This document shows, in pieces, positions 9,908 to 19,648 of a stretch of DNA of 64,000 nucleotides. The stretch comes from Marinobacter koreensis (lineage in GTDB: Bacteria > Pseudomonadota > Gammaproteobacteria > Pseudomonadales > Oleiphilaceae). The stretch covers positions 186,001 to 250,000 of the forward strand of contig NZ_JAKZAJ010000001.1 in NCBI RefSeq assembly GCF_023156285.1, in the 5' to 3' direction. The position numbers and the translations under genes were made by a program. The notes under the pieces were generated by a model. The model made no database searches. It was not told the DNA's origin and saw nothing but the letters and a program-made list of their open reading frames with translations. The stretch's first letter is position 1, and every line of letters begins with the position of its first letter.

Positions 9908-11167
9908 TCAGTACCGCCAGCCCAGGCTGGCGGATACGCCGAACTGATGCATGCTCAATTCAATGTCCTGGCCCGGACCGAGCGGGTTCTCGCCCTTGAC
10001 GGATTTTTCCGGGGAATAGAAGGCCATGCCGGACACTTCCAGACCGTTGCTCAGGGTACGGGTGAATCCGCCGGTGAAGTGCCACTCCTGAACACCCGGC
10101 GCAAGCACGTTGAACAGGACGTTGTCTTCGGAGATCGGCTGTTCACCGTAACTGACACCGGCTCGCCATGCCTGGGCGGGCGTCTGTTGCCACTGCCACC
10201 CCAGTTTGACGATGGTCATGTCGTTCCAGCCGAAGCCCGGCCCCTCATCGGTACCGAGTGATCCCGGGGTCAGGGGCATCATCGGGTTGCCCACGCTGTT
10301 GATATCGCTGTACTCGATGCGCTGAACGTCGAGCACAATCCAGTGGTCCTCAATGCCGGACCAGGCCAGCCCGGCATTGAACATCTGGGGAATGTCGAAA
10401 TCCCCCTGTTCGGCGAACAGGCCACGGTACTTGTCGAACTCGTTCATCTCGAGGATGTTGCGCCAGCTCAGCCCACCGCGCAGATGCTCGGTGATCTGCC
10501 CCTGCCAGCCGATCTGGAAGCCATAGCCCCAGGCGTCATCGGTACCATTGTTGCTGAGGTGGTCCGGATCCGAGGAGAAGGGTGCAAATTTCTCAAGCCC
10601 TTTGGCCTCGAAGCGCTGGTAGGCAATCACCGGCGAGAAGCCCAGGGCCTGGTTGTCGGAGAATTTCCAGGTCCACGTCGGGGCAATGAACAGCTGCTCC
10701 AGGTTGACGCCGGTGTCGCCGCCATAGAAGGGGCCGCCGTTCTCGCCGGAGTAATCAGTATTCATGCCGCCGTTGGCGAACACCGATACGCCCACGGTGT
10801 TCCGGTCATCCAGCTGGTGGTTGATGCCGAAGTGTGGAATCGCAAAGACGTTCGAGTCGCTTTTATAGGTACCAGGCCGAAGATAAAAGGCACTGTTGGG
10901 AGCAGGGTTGGGGTTGGCTCCGGACACCGAGTACTCACGGCGGGGTGAGAAAAGCTCCAGGCCGCCGTCAATCCGGTTGCCAACGAACGCCATGCCCGCC
11001 GGATTGGTAGCGGCGGCGATGCTGTCCTGGGAAAGCGCGGTGCCGGCACCGGCCATACCCTTGTTGATGGTGCCATAGCCGTGACTGAAATAGCCGTTGG
11101 TCGCAAATGCAGCCGTTGGCAGCAGCGCGCTGGCGGTGGCAATGGTCAGAGCCTTTTTGAGGCGCAT
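9908..11167 (-). CDS. FadL/OmpP1/TodX family outer membrane transporter
   Basis: A 419-residue outer-membrane beta-barrel with a signal peptide of about 22 residues ending ATAAFA, followed by TNGYFSHGYGTINKGMAGAG, the FadL family plug signature with its NGYF start. The C-terminus ends in aromatic residues (SLGWRY), as expected for barrel assembly by BamA. Such porins import long-chain fatty acids or hydrocarbons, which fits an organism with alkB and wax synthase. It is divergent from the yihY-like gene; the 197-base gap contains GTTTG-N6-CAAAC at 11269-11284, which could be a regulatory site but matches no operator I can name. Confidence 0.9.
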   Translation of the reverse strand: MRLKKALTIATASALLPTAAFATNGYFSHGYGTINKGMAGAGTALSQDSIAAATNPAGMAFVGNRIDGGLELFSPRREYSVSGANPNPAPNSAFYLRPGTYKSDSNVFAIPHFGINHQLDDRNTVGVSVFANGGMNTDYSGENGGPFYGGDTGVNLEQLFIAPTWTWKFSDNQALGFSPVIAYQRFEAKGLEKFAPFSSDPDHLSNNGTDDAWGYGFQIGWQGQITEHLRGGLSWRNILEMNEFDKYRGLFAEQGDFDIPQMFNAGLAWSGIEDHWIVLDVQRIEYSDINSVGNPMMPLTPGSLGTDEGPGFGWNDMTIVKLGWQWQQTPAQAWRAGVSYGEQPISEDNVLFNVLAPGVQEWHFTGGFTRTLSNGLEVSGMAFYSPEKSVKGENPLGPGQDIELSMHQFGVSASLGWRY

Positions 11168-11364
11168 ATCGAAAACCCGTATCTGGCAAATGTTGAATGT
11201 GGGTTCGTTTTATACAGAAAATTGGTTATAAGCTGAAGTAATGAAAGCTAATATGGTTATATTGGCCCGTTTGAACTCGCAAACCGGCTACGATGGGCCA
11301 TACTGTGTAGCGTTGATCTAGATCGCTGATAAACTGAGCAAAATCACTGGAAACGGGACCTCAA

Positions 11365-12681
11365 GTGGCTTCATTCCAATTAAAAGAACGGCTGCAGGCG
11401 GCCGAAGACTGGATACTCGCGAATCCCAATCCGCCCCAACGCTGGCCATGGACATGGCTGTACAAGGTCGGGCGGTCGGCGTATGCGTTGATCCGTGATG
11501 TGATCAGTGGTCAGTTGACCCTGCACGCCATGAGCCTTGTGTACACCACGTTGCTCAGCATCGTGCCGCTGTTGGCGTTGAGTTTTTCCGTGCTCAAGGC
11601 GCTCGGGGTTCACCAGCGCATGGAACCTTTCCTGTTCCAGTTCTTTCAGCCAATGGGGCCGGAAGGGGTGGACCTTGCCGAGAAGATCCTGGGGTTCGTG
11701 GATAACATGAAGGTGGGGGTCCTGGGTTCCGTCGGGCTTGCCCTGCTGGTCTATACCGTGATCTCGCTGGTCCAGAAGATCGAACGTTCCTTCAATATGA
11801 TCTGGCGCGTGCCGGACATGCGGTCCCTGTCCCAGCGTTTCAGCAATTACCTCAGCGTGATCATGGTGGGGCCCTTGCTGATGGTGTCTGCCATCGGGAT
11901 TACTGCGACCATTTTTTCCTCCGACATGGTCCAGACCCTGATGGCGATTGAGCCGTTCGGGTCGCTGATCCTCGCGATCAGCCGGTTTACCCCGTTTTTC
12001 CTGGTGGTTGGTGCGTTCACCTTCGTTTATGTGTTCATTCCCAACACCCGGGTAAAATTGCGTTATGCCTTCATTGCGGGTCTGGTGGCCGGCATTTCCT
12101 GGCAGGCGGGTGGCATGCTGTTCGCCTCGTTCGTGGCGGGTTCCTCAAAGTATGCGGCCATTTATTCCAGTTTCGCCATCGGCATCATCCTGCTGATCTG
12201 GATCTACGTGAACTGGATGGTGCTGTTGCTGGGCGCCAGTCTTGCCTTCTATTTGCAGAATCCCGGTTCGGTGGCCAAACGTAGCCGTGTCCAGATGGCC
12301 CCGGAACTTCAGGAGAAAGTGGCTCTGGTTCTCATTTGGATGGTGGCCAAACCCTTCAGCGAAGGCCGCGCTGCTCCCCAGCAGGAAGCATTGGAGCAGG
12401 CCTTGAGGGTGCCGGGGGAGGTTACCAGGACCGTCAGTGACAAACTCATCCGCGCCGGACTCCTGACCCTGGCCGGCGGGCAGGGGGACCAGCTGGCGCC
12501 CGGCCGGGCGCTGGACCTGATCAGCGTTGGCGATATCCTGACGGTGGTACGCGAAGACGAGGACGGGATTGCAGACCGTTTGCCGCCGATATTGCCGCCC
12601 GACCTTTTGGCGAACGTCCATGGCCACAACTCTGCAACCCTGGCGTCGTTGTTGCGGGACGGGATACCTCAGAAGGCTTAG
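11365..12681 (+). CDS. YihY/BrkB family inner membrane protein
   Basis: A 438-residue protein with about six transmembrane helices in residues 45-310 and a soluble C-terminal domain of about 120 residues. MSLVYTTLLSIVPLLALSFS and the block around LFASFVAGSSKYAAIYSSFA are typical of the YihY/BrkB family, which was once mis-annotated as ribonuclease BN. The molecular function is unknown. The start is a GTG at 11365 with CGGGACC upstream. Its stop overlaps that of the convergent HDOD gene by four bases. Confidence 0.85.
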   Translation: MASFQLKERLQAAEDWILANPNPPQRWPWTWLYKVGRSAYALIRDVISGQLTLHAMSLVYTTLLSIVPLLALSFSVLKALGVHQRMEPFLFQFFQPMGPEGVDLAEKILGFVDNMKVGVLGSVGLALLVYTVISLVQKIERSFNMIWRVPDMRSLSQRFSNYLSVIMVGPLLMVSAIGITATIFSSDMVQTLMAIEPFGSLILAISRFTPFFLVVGAFTFVYVFIPNTRVKLRYAFIAGLVAGISWQAGGMLFASFVAGSSKYAAIYSSFAIGIILLIWIYVNWMVLLLGASLAFYLQNPGSVAKRSRVQMAPELQEKVALVLIWMVAKPFSEGRAAPQQEALEQALRVPGEVTRTVSDKLIRAGLLTLAGGQGDQLAPGRALDLISVGDILTVVREDEDGIADRLPPILPPDLLANVHGHNSATLASLLRDGIPQKA

Positions 12682-13706
12682 CCGTCCTGAAGCATTCGAC
12701 GCAGTGCCTTGCGAACCTGGCCGATCTGTTCTGCATTGAGCAAAACCAGCCTGGGCAGATCTTCTTCCGCCAGGTTTCTCTGGTGGGCGTGCCGAAGCAC
12801 TTCGCGACTGGCCAGCACCATGCCATCGGTTAACGGTGTGTGTACCTGACGCGGTGACGGTCGCTCAGCTGACATCAGCAGCGCATGGTATTTCGGTGGC
12901 AAGGCCCATTCGTTGGCGAGCAACTGGCAGGTCGTCCACTGGTAGCGGGCGGTAACCTGCCGGATCAAGGCGGGCTCCGGTTCCGCACCGGAGGCACTGG
13001 TGCGGCAGATGCGGTTGAGCTCCCGGCGCAGGGTCAGGTAGGCGAGGGAGGGAAGCAGTCCGGTCATGAAATGGGCACTGGGGTCGGCGCCCTGAAGCCG
13101 CGCAACCATCTCCGCGGCCCGCCCGCAGCTCAACCCCCAGCGCCAGCATCGTTGGGCGAACAGGGCTTCGCGACTGTTGCGCGCCGCCATCATCGGCCGC
13201 ATGACGGCTGCCGCAATGACGTTCCGGATGCCATCGATTCCCAGCACAAATACCGCCTGGTCCACCGACTCGATGGTGTGTTCCCCGGGCCGGAAATATG
13301 GGCTATTGGCAACCTGCAGGAGTTGGTCGGTCAGGGCGGGATCTTTCAGGATAATGTCCGTCAGTTTCTGGCGGTCGGTGCTCTCATCCGAGAGTGCCCG
13401 CATCAGCATGGGCAGGCTCAGTGGCTGACGGGGCAACTCCTCCAGCACGCCCGATTGCAGGCGTTGGTCCAGCGTTTCCAGTTCCTGCTGACGATGACCG
13501 ATATCTGCTCTGAGCGTTTGGGGAGGAGAATCGAGGAGCCAGCAGAACAGGTGTTCCTCAAGCTGTGTGGCCAGCTCCCTGTCGGAGTGGGACTGTTCGT
13601 TAGCCAGCTTCTCACTGGCAGGATTGAAGAGCCGGGTTTCAGGCGCCGGTTCGCCGATTTGTCCACTGGAAAAAAAGCCCGATATCCAGGAGAGAAAGCC
13701 TGGCAT
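12678..13706 (-). CDS. HDOD domain signalling protein
   Basis: A 342-residue soluble protein with an HDOD domain at about residues 95-300. Visible blocks are LPMLMRALSDESTDRQKLTD, ILKDPALTDQLLQVANSPYF and VDQAVFVLGIDGIRNVIAAA. HDOD proteins lack the catalytic HD residues and act in signalling, often with chemotaxis or c-di-GMP circuits. The first 80 residues are charged with no recognised domain. No operon partner is evident. Confidence 0.82.
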   Translation of the reverse strand: MPGFLSWISGFFSSGQIGEPAPETRLFNPASEKLANEQSHSDRELATQLEEHLFCWLLDSPPQTLRADIGHRQQELETLDQRLQSGVLEELPRQPLSLPMLMRALSDESTDRQKLTDIILKDPALTDQLLQVANSPYFRPGEHTIESVDQAVFVLGIDGIRNVIAAAVMRPMMAARNSREALFAQRCWRWGLSCGRAAEMVARLQGADPSAHFMTGLLPSLAYLTLRRELNRICRTSASGAEPEPALIRQVTARYQWTTCQLLANEWALPPKYHALLMSAERPSPRQVHTPLTDGMVLASREVLRHAHQRNLAEEDLPRLVLLNAEQIGQVRKALRRMLQDG

Positions 13707-13809
13707 CCGTTGCCTCCGGTTCGATCAGTCGCGATTAAGTACGTATCCCCTCGGGAGAGTATAGTGGGGCGTGCCGTACTTGGACAGCGCTGGAAGCAAC
13801 GGAACCTAC

Positions 13810-15045
13810 TTAAAATGAGAAAGCCGTTTCGCCGAAAACGAAGACAAGCTGGCAGACCCCCGCCGCCAGGCCCAGGAAGGCCCCTACGAGAATCAGCTTG
13901 ATTTCATCTTCCTGGAAGCAGGGGCGCAGCAGATCCTGGAACTCTTCCGAGGAGAGGGCAATCATGCGTTCCACCATGATGGATTCGACGGCACGGGCCC
14001 GGTCTTGTTCGAACACCGGGTTATTGAAAGACGTCTGGGAGATCTGGATGGCCTTTTCGCCGACCTGATTTTTCAGGGTGGCGAAGCCGGTCGGGCCGAA
14101 GGCCATCTGGGTCAGGGCCTTGCCCATTCCCGCAGTTTCGTCCACCAGGGGTTTGATGTGCTTTTTCACCATGTTCCGGGCGCGATCTCCCTTGGGTCCT
14201 TCGAGGATGGCATTGATGATGTTGCCAACGGTGAGGATTTCATGGGTCACGATGTGGCAGAAGGATTCTGCCACCGCAGGCTGGCGTTTCAGGAACAGGC
14301 CCTGAATCCGGAAGGGGCCGATTTTTTTCGCATGCAGCGGCCGGAAAATCACGTTCAGGGCGATCCAGTTGGTGGCCCAGCCAACGAGCAGGCCGAAGAA
14401 GGGCAGCACCCACCAGCTCGGGTAGACATACCATACGGCCATCTGAACCAGGCCGAACAGGAAGCCGAAGTAGAGGCCGGAATTGACGATAAAGCGGAAC
14501 TCCACCTCGCCGCATTCGAGGAAGATGCGGTTCAGTAGCTGTTTGTCCCGGGCCAGCCGTTCAATGACCATGCCTTTGATGTCGAGCAGGTCTTCGATGT
14601 TGTCGGAGATGTCTTCCACCAGGTTGTCGACCAGTTGGGGCGTCGATTTGCGGACCCGGTCGTACACCATCTTGCGGGCCGAGGTCGGCAGGTTCTCCCA
14701 GAACGTCGGGTATTCCCGAAGCATGAGCTCGTCGACGTACTCTTCGATGCGAGGCTCCACGGAATGAACGATGTGGGCCGCGAGTACTTTGGGGTCGATC
14801 TGCTGGAAGATTTCCTGGACGGTGCCGATCTTGGAGATGGTGGCGTCAACGCTGATGGCAGCCATTTTCCGGGCCTTGGACGGGATGATGCCCTGCCAGC
14901 CCAGCAGCGGCGGTTTGCCGATGAATTCCAGGGGGTAGAAGGTCATCTTTATCGCCAGCCAGTTGGTGGACCAGCCGATCAGGGCGGCGATGACGGGAAT
15001 ACTCAGGTATTGCCAGAATTCTTGGGACGTCAGCAGGCTTGTCAT
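13810..15045 (-). CDS. DUF445 family membrane protein
   Basis: A 411-residue DUF445 protein. The family repeat appears twice: GWSTNWLAIKMTFYPLEF near residue 25 and GWATNWIALNVIFRPLHA near 230. A hydrophobic helix (ILVGAFLGLAAGVCQLVFVF) lies at the C-terminus. Function is unknown; members are inner-membrane anchored. The reading frame is open 38 codons further, to an ATG at 15159, but that extension is a translation of the hairpin repeat at 15091-15200 and should not be annotated as protein. The ATG at 15043-15045 matches the family N-terminus. Confidence 0.85.
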   Translation of the reverse strand: MTSLLTSQEFWQYLSIPVIAALIGWSTNWLAIKMTFYPLEFIGKPPLLGWQGIIPSKARKMAAISVDATISKIGTVQEIFQQIDPKVLAAHIVHSVEPRIEEYVDELMLREYPTFWENLPTSARKMVYDRVRKSTPQLVDNLVEDISDNIEDLLDIKGMVIERLARDKQLLNRIFLECGEVEFRFIVNSGLYFGFLFGLVQMAVWYVYPSWWVLPFFGLLVGWATNWIALNVIFRPLHAKKIGPFRIQGLFLKRQPAVAESFCHIVTHEILTVGNIINAILEGPKGDRARNMVKKHIKPLVDETAGMGKALTQMAFGPTGFATLKNQVGEKAIQISQTSFNNPVFEQDRARAVESIMVERMIALSSEEFQDLLRPCFQEDEIKLILVGAFLGLAAGVCQLVFVFGETAFSF

Positions 15046-15090
15046 CCGGTACTCGCACTCGTTCTTTGTTTTTATGCCGGGTCGCATGCA

Positions 15091-15200
15091 GAGAAGCGGC
15101 GTAACCGCCCCGGAACACGCTCCTTGCGGCACATCCATGTGGCGCTTGAGCTCCGCCATCCATGGCTCCGCACAGTTCCGGGTCGGTCACGCCGCTTCTC
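15091..15200 (-). repeat. CsrA-motif hairpin repeat, copy 1
   Basis: The arms are 15091-15116 and 15175-15200 (24 of 26 positions complementary). Read on the minus strand, the core holds TGTGCGGAGCCATGGATGGC, then CAAGCG, then CACATGGATGTG (15130-15141), closing with GGAGCGT. The two inner hairpins have loops containing GGA. It lies between rsmE and the DUF445 gene, both on the minus strand, so a read-through transcript carries the GGA loops in sense, ending about 45 bases before the DUF445 start codon. Confidence 0.85.
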
Positions 15201-15318
15201 CGCCCCGATCTGGGAAGGACCGTTTACGGCATTTTTGTCAGACAAGAATAATGTTGATGGGGCCATCTGCTGTCAATGACTGAGTCGCCGAAACGGGACG
15301 GCGGCACGGTCGTATGAG

Positions 15319-16053
15319 CTAGCCGCCGACGTCCCCCCAGAGCCACTGGCACAGGGCCATGGCGGCGACGGGTGCGGTTTCTGTCCGCAATACCCGGGGG
15401 CCCAGTGCAACGGGCAGGAAGCCAGCCTGTTCGGCTGATGTGATTTCGTTCGCCGTAAGTCCGCCCTCCGGGCCGATCATCAGCGCAACGGAGGTGGGTC
15501 TGGCCAGGGAATCCAGGCTTTGTTCTGTCCGGTGATGGAGAACCAGTTTCAGGTCGCAGGTTCCGGCTTCTGCGAACCATTGTTCCGGCGTCATGACCGG
15601 CAGGATCTCCGGCACCCGGGCGCGTCCACACTGCTCGGCGGCGCTGATGGCCACTTGTTGCCAGTGGCGCAGGCGCTTGTCTTCCCGGTCGCCCTTGAGT
15701 TTGACGTCGCAGCGCTCGGTGGTGAGGGGGACAATGCGTGTGACGCCCATTTCCACGGCTTTCTGGACCGCGTAGTCCATCCGGTCGCCCTTCGACAGGG
15801 TCTGGCCGAGGGTGATGTGGAGCGGCGACTCGGTGGTGTTGGGCGTGTTGTCGGTCACCTCGACGGTGACCTGCTTTTTGCCGGCTTCGACGATGGTTGC
15901 CTGATAATCATGCCCGTCGCCGTTGAACAGCAGCAGTTCCTGGCCAGGCTGCATCCTGAGAACGCGCCCTACGTGCTGGGCGGCGTTGTCGTCGAGTTGG
16001 CAGGTGTGTCCTGCCGCCAGATCCGAATCGGTGTAGATCCGCGGTATGCGCAT
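15319..16053 (-). CDS. rsmE: 16S rRNA m3U1498 methyltransferase RsmE
   Basis: A 244-residue SPOUT-class methyltransferase that N3-methylates U1498 of 16S rRNA. The N-terminal PUA-like domain includes MRIPRIYTDSDLAAG and HVGRVLRMQPGQELLLFNGD; the C-terminal knotted SAM-binding region contains LMIGPEGGLTANEI and VLRTETAPVAAM. Length is standard for the family. It sits seven bases downstream of bioA on the same strand, so the two are probably co-transcribed. Confidence 0.93.
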   Translation of the reverse strand: MRIPRIYTDSDLAAGHTCQLDDNAAQHVGRVLRMQPGQELLLFNGDGHDYQATIVEAGKKQVTVEVTDNTPNTTESPLHITLGQTLSKGDRMDYAVQKAVEMGVTRIVPLTTERCDVKLKGDREDKRLRHWQQVAISAAEQCGRARVPEILPVMTPEQWFAEAGTCDLKLVLHHRTEQSLDSLARPTSVALMIGPEGGLTANEITSAEQAGFLPVALGPRVLRTETAPVAAMALCQWLWGDVGG

Positions 16054-16060
16054 GGAAGCT

Positions 16061-17410
16061 TTAGTCCCTCACTGCGATTTCGATGCCTTCGGTGGCGACC
16101 TGGGCCAGATGACGGATCTGTTCTTCGGTGATGACATAGGGCGGCATGAAGTAGACCACGTTACCCAGCGGCCGAAGCAGTGACTCGCGGGTCAGCGCAT
16201 GTTTGAAGACGCGCATGCCCCGGCGTTCCTGCCAGGGGAACAGGGTCTTGCTGGCCTTGTCCTTGACCATCTCGATGGCCAGTGTCATGCCGTGCTGGCG
16301 GATGTCGCCCACGTTGGGGTGGTCTGCCAGGTGCGCCACGGATTCCGCCATGCAGGTGGCCAGTCGCCGGTTGTTGTCGATCACGTTGTCATCCCGGAAG
16401 ATGTCCAGGGTCGCCAGGGCTACGGCGCAACCGATTGGGTTGCCGGTGTAGCTGTGGCTGTGGAGAAACGCCCGAAGCGTCTCATAGTCGTCGTAGAAAG
16501 CGTTATAAACGTCATCGGTGGTGAGTACAACCGACAGGGGCAGATAGCCGGCCGTCAGGCCCTTGGACAGGCACATGAAATCGGGTGAAATCCCCGACTG
16601 CTCACAGGCGAAGAGGGTGCCGGTACGGCCGAAGCCCACGGCAATCTCGTCTGCAATCAGATGCACGCCATAGCGATCGCAGGCTTCCCGGAGTCTGGTG
16701 TGATAGATCGGGTGGTGCATGCGCATGCTGCCGGCGCACTGGACCAGCGGTTCCACCACCACCGCGCAGATTTCCTCGTGGTTCTCGGCGAGCAGCTTCT
16801 CCATGGCCTCGAATTGCCGCAGCGCGTAGGCCTCGTCGGTTTCGCCGGGCTCCTTGTTGAAGGCGTCGGGGGACGGAGCGGTCATTACCTCCATGAGCAA
16901 GGGCTGATAGGTGTCCTTGTACAGGCCAACGTCGCCGAGGGCGAGGGCGCCAAGGGTTTCCCCGTGGTAGCTGTTGCTCAGGTTCACGAAGTTTTTCTTG
17001 CCCGGCCGGCCGTGATTTTTCCAGTAGTGATAGCTCATCTTCAGGGCCGCTTCGATGGCCGAGGAGCCGTTGTCCGCGTAAAAGCATTTGTTCAGGCCCG
17101 CCGGCGTGACTTCGATGAGCCGTTCGGAAAGGTTCACGACTGGCTCATGGGTGAACCCGGCGAGAATGACGTGTTCCAGCTGGCCGATCTGTTCCTGGAT
17201 GGAGTTATTGATCCGTGGATTGGCATGTCCGAAGAGGTTGACCCACCAGGAGCTGACAGCGTCGATGAAGCGGTTGCCCTCGAAATCTTCGAGCCACACG
17301 CCTTCGCCGCGTTTGATGGGCACGGGCGGGATGGATTCGTGGTCTTTCATCTGGGTACAGGGATGCCAGACGGATTTCAGGTCTCGGGCGACGAGGTCGG
17401 CGTTACGCAT
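16061..17410 (-). CDS. bioA: Adenosylmethionine-8-amino-7-oxononanoate aminotransferase BioA
   Basis: A 449-residue class III PLP aminotransferase that makes 7,8-diaminopelargonate in biotin synthesis, using SAM as amino donor. Visible are VWHPCTQMKDHE at the N-terminus, the SSWWVNLFGHANPRI block, ADEIAVGFGRTGTLFACE, the PLP-lysine segment FMCLSKGLTAGYLPLS and HSHSYTGNPIGCAVA. The frame is open 84 codons further upstream, but the ATG at 17410 has GGAGA at proper distance and matches the family start. No other biotin gene lies nearby; it is followed by rsmE. Confidence 0.94.
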   Translation of the reverse strand: MRNADLVARDLKSVWHPCTQMKDHESIPPVPIKRGEGVWLEDFEGNRFIDAVSSWWVNLFGHANPRINNSIQEQIGQLEHVILAGFTHEPVVNLSERLIEVTPAGLNKCFYADNGSSAIEAALKMSYHYWKNHGRPGKKNFVNLSNSYHGETLGALALGDVGLYKDTYQPLLMEVMTAPSPDAFNKEPGETDEAYALRQFEAMEKLLAENHEEICAVVVEPLVQCAGSMRMHHPIYHTRLREACDRYGVHLIADEIAVGFGRTGTLFACEQSGISPDFMCLSKGLTAGYLPLSVVLTTDDVYNAFYDDYETLRAFLHSHSYTGNPIGCAVALATLDIFRDDNVIDNNRRLATCMAESVAHLADHPNVGDIRQHGMTLAIEMVKDKASKTLFPWQERRGMRVFKHALTRESLLRPLGNVVYFMPPYVITEEQIRHLAQVATEGIEIAVRD

Positions 17411-17587
17411 GCTGGGTCTCCGCTTTGTCTTTCGGCGTCTTTCTGAGTGGGCGCTGTTAACCTTCGCGGATATTACAGTTAACGGCGAGATCTGGCCACC
17501 GTGCCTTCGTCGTATGAACTCCGGGCCAATGTTGGAAAAGGTGCGGTTAACGCACAATCCAGGGAACAACAAAAACGGAGGTGACGA

Positions 17588-18076
17588 ATGGAACTGGAAC
17601 TGACACACCCCTACCCAGCGGGGATTGAGCATGTTCTGGGCAGGTTTTTCGATGAGGAGCACATCCTGGAGAAAAACGAGCAGTTGGGCGCCCGGAACGT
17701 GCGGGTTGCGGAACTGGTCCGTGAGGAGTCTTCGGCAAAGCTCGTCGTGGAGCGGGAGATGACCCCCTCAATCGAGGTGCCCGGTATGCTGGCAAGTTTT
17801 CATCGGGAGTGGAATCCGGTGCGTCAGGAAGAGCACTGGTTTCAGAAGAGCGACGGCGAATGGCATTGCGAATTCCGTGTCCACATTGAGGGTGTGCCGG
17901 CGCGGATCAAGGGGATGATGCGTCTGGAGGGCTCGGAGGATCAGTGCACCAATCACGTGATCCTGAATGTGCGCTGCGATGTGCCCTTGCTCGGCAAGAA
18001 AATCGCAAAGTTCCTGGCCGAAGATTCCCGTATCAAGATAGACCGTGAGTATGGTGTAACCGCCCGGCTTCTATAA
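17588..18076 (+). CDS. DUF2505 family protein
   Basis: A 162-residue protein with a START/SRPBCC-like pattern, recognised as DUF2505 by the starting block around THPYPAGIEHVLGRFFDEEH and the ending DREYGVTARLL. It is cytoplasmic, without signal peptide or membrane segment. Function is unknown; the fold often binds lipids or other hydrophobic ligands. CGGAGGTGACG before the ATG is a strong ribosome-binding site. It is transcribed toward the amino acid ABC transporter operon. Confidence 0.75.
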   Translation: MELELTHPYPAGIEHVLGRFFDEEHILEKNEQLGARNVRVAELVREESSAKLVVEREMTPSIEVPGMLASFHREWNPVRQEEHWFQKSDGEWHCEFRVHIEGVPARIKGMMRLEGSEDQCTNHVILNVRCDVPLLGKKIAKFLAEDSRIKIDREYGVTARLL

Positions 18077-18103
18077 AAGAGCCCCACCGGACCGGTGAGG
18101 CTT
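18074..18103 (-). terminator. Intrinsic terminator of the amino acid ABC operon
   Basis: Read on the minus strand, GCCTCACCGG-T-CCGGTGGGGC forms a stem followed by TCTTTTA. It lies 26 bases past the stop of the ATP-binding gene and overlaps the stop codon region of the convergent DUF2505 gene. Confidence 0.7.
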
Positions 18104-18128
18104 CGGGATTGCCGATGCGAGGTGATCG

Positions 18129-18875
18129 TCAGTGCGCCAGCACTCGCGACAGGAACGCCTGGGTGCGCTCGTTCTGCGGATTGTCGAACACGTCGTCGGG
18201 TTTGCCCTGTTCCACGATCTGGCCTTCGTGGATGTAGATCACGCGGTCCGCCACTTCGCGGGCAAAGCCCATCTCATGGGTGACGACCATCATGGTCATG
18301 CCTTCCTTTGCCAGTTCGCGCATGACGTCCAGTACTTCACCGATCATTTCCGGATCGAGCGCCGACGTCGGCTCGTCGAACAGCATCAGGCGTGGCTCCA
18401 TGGCCAGGGCCCGGGCAATCGCTACCCGCTGTTGCTGGCCGCCGGAAAGCTGGCTTGGATACTTGTCCGCCTGGTTGCCAATCCCGACCCGGTTCAGCAA
18501 TCGTTCTGCCGTGGCATTGGCGACGGTTTCCGGTGTGCTTTTGACCTTCATGGGTGCCAGCATGATGTTCTTCTTCACCGTCAGGTGTGGGAACAGGTTG
18601 AACTGCTGGAACACCATACCCACTTCCTTACGGATCTCGGCCAGGGCTTTCTGATTGCCACCCTTGGGGGCCAGCGGGTGGCCGTCTACGATCAGCTTGC
18701 CGGATTCGTATTCCTCCAGACCGTTGGCGCAACGAATCAGTGTGGATTTGCCGGAGCCGCTGGCGCCGATGATTACGACAACCTCACCGGGCTCGACGGT
18801 CAGATCAATATTCTTGAGGACATGCAGTTTGCCGAAGTACTTGTTCATGCCCTTCATTTCAACGATATGAGTCAT
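18129..18875 (-). CDS. Polar amino acid ABC transporter ATP-binding protein
   Basis: A 248-residue ABC ATPase of the GlnQ/ArtP (PAAT) type. Walker A is GASGSGKST near residue 37, the signature is [15 protein letters not shown] and Walker B is [14 protein letters not shown], followed by the [13 protein letters not shown]-loop. It energises import by the permease and binding protein encoded upstream on the same strand (spacing 13 bases). A terminator follows at 18074-18103. Confidence 0.93.
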   Translation of the reverse strand: MTHIVEMKGMNKYFGKLHVLKNIDLTVEPGEVVVIIGASGSGKSTLIRCANGLEEYESGKLIVDGHPLAPKGGNQKALAEIRKEVGMVFQQFNLFPHLTVKKNIMLAPMKVKSTPETVANATAERLLNRVGIGNQADKYPSQLSGGQQQRVAIARALAMEPRLMLFDEPTSALDPEMIGEVLDVMRELAKEGMTMMVVTHEMGFAREVADRVIYIHEGQIVEQGKPDDVFDNPQNERTQAFLSRVLAH

Positions 18876-18888
18876 GGGTACCTTTCCT

Positions 18889-19560
18889 TCAGACAGAAGC
18901 CAGCCCGCGCCGTTCGACGAAACGGAGAATCATGGACAGTGACAGGGTAATGGCCAGGTAGAGCAGTGCGACCACGAAATACACCTCGAATGCCGTGAAG
19001 GTATTGGCGATGTAGATCTGCCCCTGACGGACCAGCTCGCCGACGCCGATGACCGAGAACAGGGAGGTGTCCTTGATACTGACGATGGCCTGGTTGCCCA
19101 GGGGCGGGATCATGCGACGGAAGGCCTGGGGCCAGATAACGGACCAGAAGGTCTGGGTCCGGGAGAGGCCCAGGGAAAGGCCGGCTTCAGACTGGCCCTT
19201 GTCGATGGACTGCACGCCACCCCGGACCACCTCGGAAATGTAAGCGCCGGAGTTGAGGGCGATCGCCGCGATGCCTGCGGTGAGCGGGTTGATCGGCGAG
19301 CCGATCAGATCCGGCAGGCCGTAGAAAATGAACAGCACCTGCACCAGGATCGGAGTGCCCCGGAAAATCTCGATGTAGGCGGTGGCCGGCCAGCGCAGGA
19401 ACCACTTCTTGTTGATGCTCAGCAGGCCGAAGATGATGCCCAGGACGAAGCCGATGAGCAGGCCGCCGAAGGAAATCAGCAGGGTGTATGGAATACCCTT
19501 GAGCAGGAAAGGAATCGAATCGATGGCTGCTTGCCAATCGAACTGAAAGGAAAAATCCAC
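18889..19560 (-). CDS. Polar amino acid ABC transporter permease
   Basis: A 223-residue His/Glu/Gln/Arg/opine-type permease. It has about five membrane segments and the EAA loop [20 protein letters not shown] that docks the ATPase. The start is taken as the GTG at 19560, giving [12 protein letters not shown], because GGAGA lies eight bases upstream; a longer frame to 19605 lacks such a site. It forms the transmembrane part of the three-gene importer 18129-20407. Confidence 0.88.
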   Translation of the reverse strand: MDFSFQFDWQAAIDSIPFLLKGIPYTLLISFGGLLIGFVLGIIFGLLSINKKWFLRWPATAYIEIFRGTPILVQVLFIFYGLPDLIGSPINPLTAGIAAIALNSGAYISEVVRGGVQSIDKGQSEAGLSLGLSRTQTFWSVIWPQAFRRMIPPLGNQAIVSIKDTSLFSVIGVGELVRQGQIYIANTFTAFEVYFVVALLYLAITLSLSMILRFVERRGLASV

Positions 19561-19648
19561 GGTCAGTGTCTCCGCAGGAAGTTGGACTCGAAAGTGCCGG
19601 GGCATGGCGCCCCGGCGCGGGAATCAGACCTTGCGGCCTTTCTGCCCT

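Noticed and set aside
17411..17662. 84-codon N-terminal extension of BioA
   Set aside because: It has no similarity to the family, covers the region up to the DUF2505 gene, and a good ribosome-binding site precedes the later ATG at 17410.
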